Source of the DNA: Candidatus Hydrogenedentota bacterium
GTDB lineage: Bacteria; Hydrogenedentota; Hydrogenedentia; Hydrogenedentales; SLHB01
DNA: 12,742 nucleotides
Assembly: GCA_022706165.1 (NCBI GenBank)
Contig: JAKJDA010000043.1
Location: 1-12,742 of the forward strand
Direction of reading: 5' to 3'
Part shown: positions 10,569 to 12,742 of the stretch, in pieces
Position numbering within the stretch: the first letter of the stretch is position 1
Layout: every line of letters begins with the position of its first letter
Made by a program: the position numbers and the translations under genes
Notes under the pieces: generated by a model
Seen by the model: the letters and a program-made list of their open reading frames with translations, nothing else
What the model was told of the DNA's origin: nothing
Databases searched by the model: none

Positions 10569-10605
10569 AAAAAAGCCCCCCTCATGACCAATGAGCAGGG
10601 TTTTT
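10569..10605 (-). terminator. Strong intrinsic terminator in the pyrR leader, candidate attenuator
   Basis: On the minus strand CCCTGCTCAT (10600-10591) pairs with ATGAGGGGGG (10585-10576) around a TGGTC loop, with one G-G mismatch and one T-G wobble, followed by C and TTTTTT (10574-10569). An A5 run precedes the stem, so the plus strand also shows a stem plus T5. It lies about 40-75 nt after the predicted pyr transcription start and about 100 nt before pyrR, where an attenuator would be expected. There is no upstream minus-strand gene for it to terminate, unless the pyr promoter is placed wrongly. Confidence 0.7.
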
Positions 10606-10614
10606 AGGTTTCAT
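10582..10614 (-). CDS. Possible 10-residue leader peptide overlapping the pyrR attenuator
   Basis: On the minus strand, ATG 10614-10612 opens a frame reading MKPKNPAHWS that stops at TGA 10584-10582, inside the descending arm of the terminator hairpin. A ribosome reaching this stop would cover the hairpin and could allow read-through, as in translation-coupled attenuation such as E. coli pyrBI (PyrL). Against it: there is no clear Shine-Dalgarno; the nearest purine-rich run, GGGAA, is about 20 nt upstream. The ATG directly follows the palindrome GTGCCGGCAC. Treat as a hypothesis; a frame this short can arise by chance. Confidence 0.3.
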   Translation of the reverse strand: MKPKNPAHWS

Positions 10615-10649
10615 GTGCCGGCACGGTGTTCGTTCCCAATCCTGGGAGG

Positions 10650-10679
10650 ATTCTACATGGCCACTCCCGCCCGGTTCAA
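10650..10679 (-). promoter_or_regulatory. Predicted sigma70-type promoter for pyrR-pyrB
   Basis: On the minus strand TTGAAC (10679-10674) and TAGAAT (10655-10650) are 18 bp apart; TAGAAT matches the -10 consensus at five of six positions. Transcription would begin near A10643, giving a leader of about 177 nt containing the terminator and the junction RNA. The -35 overlaps the palindrome-like CCGGTTCAACCGG (10671-10683). Confidence 0.55.
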
Positions 10680-10704
10680 CCGGCAGGAAACACCGGCAGG
10701 AAAC
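10679..10704. repeat. Perfect 13-bp tandem duplication
   Basis: ACCGGCAGGAAAC occurs twice with no gap, at 10679-10691 and 10692-10704. The unit is not a multiple of three, arguing against a conserved coding frame here. It abuts the -35 of the predicted pyr promoter and lies about 75 bp before the plus-strand promoter. It could be a recent slippage duplication or a pair of binding sites. Confidence 0.85.
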
Positions 10705-10778
10705 GGCGGGAAGGGCTGGGAACAGAGACGCAGGGAAGCGGTTCCGCATTGGCGCAGCATCACCGATCATTTCTTCCA

Positions 10779-10808
10779 TTGTTGGGAGCGGCGCGGGTGC
10801 GGTATGAT
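10779..10808 (+). promoter_or_regulatory. Predicted promoter for the sugar transferase operon
   Basis: TTGTTG (10779-10784) and TATGAT (10803-10808) are 18 bp apart; the -10 matches TATAAT at five of six positions and the -35 is weaker. Transcription would start near 10815, giving a leader of about 29 nt with GGAGGA (10827-10832) as ribosome site. Confidence 0.5.
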
Positions 10809-10843
10809 GATTCGCCACAATGCGTCGGAGGATCGTTTCACAC

Positions 10844-12262
10844 ATGACGGCCCGTGCGGAAAACAGGATGGCGTTTCGCGTGCGCGGACGGCAATGGCGC
10901 CGGCCCTTGTTTTTGCTGGCGTTGGCGGCGTGCGATTTGGCGTCGCCGGTGGCGGCGTGGTATGTCGCCTACCGGCTGCGATACGAAGGCATTCCGTTCG
11001 CCCCGCCGGCGGCGGAGATCTTGGCCCTTTCGAGCGTGCAGCTGTCCCTTGTGGCGACGGCCTTGGCGCATGCGTTTGCGATGCGGCAAGGCGGGTTCTA
11101 CCGGCTGCATGCGACGTGGCTTCCGCTGGATTTCGTTTTTCGATTGGCGTTTCTGGAAGTCTTTACGGCGCTCATGTATTTCGTGACGGCCTCGGCCTTG
11201 CACACGAACGTCACGTCGCGCGTCTTCGTGGCATACCTGGCGCTTGTCTCCTTCGCCCTGAGCATGGGGATCAAGCTGGGCGCCCGGATCGTGGTGTTGC
11301 TGATGTTGTGTTTCGGAATCGGCGTCAAAAAAGTCGCGCTTGCGGGCAATGTCGACGTTATACGGCGCCTGCACCAGCTTTTCACCGGGCATCCCCATTG
11401 GGGATACCGCGTCCAAGCGGTCCTGCTCCACGGCTCCGATGAGATGCGCTTTGACCCGGGTTCCGTCAGCACGATGCGCAGCGGCCCGGCTTCGCGTCTA
11501 TTTCGCGCTCTGGCGGACCGCAGCCCAGACGTAGTCGTCGTCGCCACGGCAGGCCAGCGCGGCGACGAGATGGCCGAATTGGTCGCGGAATGCATGGCCC
11601 GCCGGATCGAAGTGCGGCTGGTTCCCGAGTTTTCCGAACTCTATACGTCCAAGCGCCAGATCGATCGGATCGGCAACGCTTCGATGGTCTGTTTGCATGC
11701 CCAGGGGATCTCGTGGACGGCGGCGTTCTTCAAGCGCGTCGTCGACGTAGCGCTGGCGGTTCTGTTGCTGCCCCTTCTTGGGGTGGCGACGGCGGCATGC
11801 GCCTCCCGGGCAAAACGACGCGGCGCGCCCGTGTTCACGGCGGTTCCTCGCGTCGGCATGCAGGGGCGGCTTTTTGCGTTGTACCGTTTTCACCCGCTCC
11901 TCTTCGTCCGTTCCGGAGAAGATGCGGCCGGTCCTGTCGCGATGCCGGCGTGGGGGGTCGCGTTGCCGCAAATCTTGAATGTGCTGCGCGGCGAGATGAG
12001 TTTTGTAGGCCCGGGCGCAAGCGATCCGGAGCGGACGGCGCATTTCAGTTCGTGGGAGAAACGCAAACTGGCCGTGCGCCCTGGCATCGTGGGGTTTTGC
12101 GAAGTCAACGAAGCGCGCGACAGCCATGATCCGGCGGAGCGGATGGGGTGGGATATCGGCTACGTCGAACGGCAATCAATGGCCTTCGACGTGAACGTGT
12201 TGGCGGCGGGGATCATGCGCATGCTATCGCGGCGCGACCGGGTGACCGTATGGACGAATTGA
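10844..12262 (+). CDS. Polyprenyl-phosphate sugar-1-phosphate transferase homologue lacking the usual catalytic Asp-Glu
   Basis: A 472-residue membrane protein of the WbaP/WcaJ/CpsE type, whose members start surface polysaccharide synthesis by moving a sugar-1-phosphate from a UDP-sugar to undecaprenyl phosphate. ATG 10844 is preferred because GGAGGA lies 11 nt upstream; ATG 10820 would add 8 residues but has no ribosome site. Four hydrophobic segments (about 21-47, 58-80, 98-119, 126-155) precede a CoA-binding-like cytoplasmic domain (163-290, including VRLVPEFSELY) and the transferase domain (295-472), which opens with a re-entrant hydrophobic helix at 297-319. ALPQILNVLRGEMSFVGPG and RPGIVGFCEVNEA align with the family's DELPQ...MSLVGPRP and RPGITGWAQVNGR. 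The Asp-Glu of DELPQ is Val372-Ala373 here, KFRSM is RFHPL, and VGPRP is VGPGA. The enzyme may be inactive or strongly diverged. The next gene starts 7 bp later. Confidence 0.85.
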   Translation: MTARAENRMAFRVRGRQWRRPLFLLALAACDLASPVAAWYVAYRLRYEGIPFAPPAAEILALSSVQLSLVATALAHAFAMRQGGFYRLHATWLPLDFVFRLAFLEVFTALMYFVTASALHTNVTSRVFVAYLALVSFALSMGIKLGARIVVLLMLCFGIGVKKVALAGNVDVIRRLHQLFTGHPHWGYRVQAVLLHGSDEMRFDPGSVSTMRSGPASRLFRALADRSPDVVVVATAGQRGDEMAELVAECMARRIEVRLVPEFSELYTSKRQIDRIGNASMVCLHAQGISWTAAFFKRVVDVALAVLLLPLLGVATAACASRAKRRGAPVFTAVPRVGMQGRLFALYRFHPLLFVRSGEDAAGPVAMPAWGVALPQILNVLRGEMSFVGPGASDPERTAHFSSWEKRKLAVRPGIVGFCEVNEARDSHDPAERMGWDIGYVERQSMAFDVNVLAAGIMRMLSRRDRVTVWTN

Positions 12263-12269
12263 GGGCGTC

Positions 12270-12742
12270 ATGTTAATTGTGCGGGCCCCGGTGCGGATCA
12301 GCTTTTTCGGCGGGGGGACGGATCTGCCGAGCTATTATACGCGCCACGGCGGCGAGGTCATCAGCGTATCGATCAACAAGCATTTTTACGTCCTCGTGAC
12401 CGAAGAGCCCGAGAATCGCATTCAAATCATCTCGGCGGACCTGCGCGTGATGCAAACGCTCGACAACCTGCATCCGCACGACGTTGCGGGCGAACTTCAG
12501 ATACCGCTGGCGGCGATTCAATTTATTGGCCTCGATCGCGGGGCCAACATCTTCCTCGCCTCGGAAATTCCGCCGCAAACCGGGCTGGGGTCGTCGGGCG
12601 CGGTGAGCGTGTGCATGGTCAAGGCGTTGAGCGCTTTCACGGGAAAACATTTCGACCGGCAGGGAATCGCCGAAGCGGCGTATCACATCAATGCGGGAAT
12701 GCTGGGCCACCCCGGCGGCAAGCAGGATGAATACGGATCGGC
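12270..12742 (+). CDS. hddA: GHMP kinase, D-glycero-D-manno-heptose 7-phosphate kinase type (partial)
   Basis: The first 157 residues of a sugar kinase that runs off the window. It begins MLIVRAPVRISFFGGGTDLPSYY, the hallmark of the HddA branch of GHMP kinases, which phosphorylate heptose 7-phosphate at C1 on the way to GDP-heptose for capsule or S-layer glycans. The ATP loop PPQTGLGSSGAV (101-112) and the substrate/catalytic segment HPGGKQDEYG (147-156, Asp153) are intact. GAGGG lies 4 nt upstream of ATG 12270. Only 7 bp separate it from the sugar transferase gene, so the two are almost certainly one operon. Related kinases act on other sugars (for example fucose), so the substrate is provisional; finding gmhA, hddC or gmhB next door would settle it. 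Confidence 0.88.
   Translation, partial: MLIVRAPVRISFFGGGTDLPSYYTRHGGEVISVSINKHFYVLVTEEPENRIQIISADLRVMQTLDNLHPHDVAGELQIPLAAIQFIGLDRGANIFLASEIPPQTGLGSSGAVSVCMVKALSAFTGKHFDRQGIAEAAYHINAGMLGHPGGKQDEYGS

Larger units (their letters stand above)
10467..10843. other. Divergent control region between pyrR and the sugar transferase gene
   Basis: This 377-bp stretch has no convincing full-size gene. From left to right it holds the pyrR ribosome site, a predicted three-way-junction RNA (10485-10540), a terminator (10569-10605) overlapped by a 10-codon frame, a 10-bp palindrome GTGCCGGCAC (10615-10624), a minus-strand promoter (10650-10679), a 13-bp tandem duplication (10679-10704) and a plus-strand promoter (10779-10808). 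Longer open frames on both strands have no family resemblance that I recognise. Confidence 0.6.

Noticed and set aside
10582..10845. 87-codon minus-strand frame covering the divergent control region
   Set aside because: It runs through the predicted pyr promoter and into the terminator, and the sequence looks non-coding apart from the last ten codons, listed separately as a possible leader peptide.
10657..11442. Plus-strand frame starting at ATG 10657 with a plausible GGGAGGA ribosome site
   Set aside because: It overlaps the sugar transferase by about 600 bp in another frame, shows no family resemblance, and crosses a 13-bp duplication that would change its frame if one copy were lost. A short product cannot be fully excluded.

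Overview
The window looks like part of the chromosome of an uncultured, GC-rich, free-living bacterium from the Planctomycetota/Hydrogenedentota/Lentisphaerota part of the tree. That placement is an inference from two proteins: a carbohydrate-binding-like C-terminal module ending at 441 and a secreted TIM-barrel protein at 5043. No rRNA or marker gene confirms it. I see no mobile element, tRNA or CRISPR array.

Left part (1-6290, + strand): carbohydrate use. The tail of a probable sugar-acting enzyme is followed by a full-length GH2 beta-galactosidase (LacZ). Next come an aldo/keto reductase with two C-terminal 4Fe-4S motifs, preceded by its own promoter-like sequence, and a signal-peptide-bearing glycosidase-like TIM-barrel protein.

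Middle (6310-8786): nucleotide-sugar biosynthesis. A WbpA-type UDP-N-acetylglucosamine 6-dehydrogenase (+) converges on a DegT/DnrJ/EryC1 sugar aminotransferase (-), with 17 bp between the stops. Both make activated sugars for surface polysaccharide.

Right part (8884-12742): a pyrimidine operon pyrR-pyrB (-) diverges from a polysaccharide-initiation operon (+). That operon holds a polyprenyl-phosphate sugar transferase homologue and a partial HddA-type GHMP sugar kinase. The 377 bp between the divergent genes is the densest regulatory stretch. It holds a sigma70-like promoter facing each way, a strong terminator in the pyrR leader overlapped by a 10-codon reading frame, a predicted three-way-junction RNA just before pyrR, and a 13-bp perfect tandem duplication.

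The genes fit together loosely as sugar catabolism beside surface-glycan synthesis, with pyrimidine supply (UTP for UDP-sugars) between the glycan genes. The points most worth following are the pyrR leader, which looks like an attenuator without a visible canonical PyrR-binding loop in sense orientation, and the sugar transferase, which has lost the Asp-Glu pair that is catalytic in its family.
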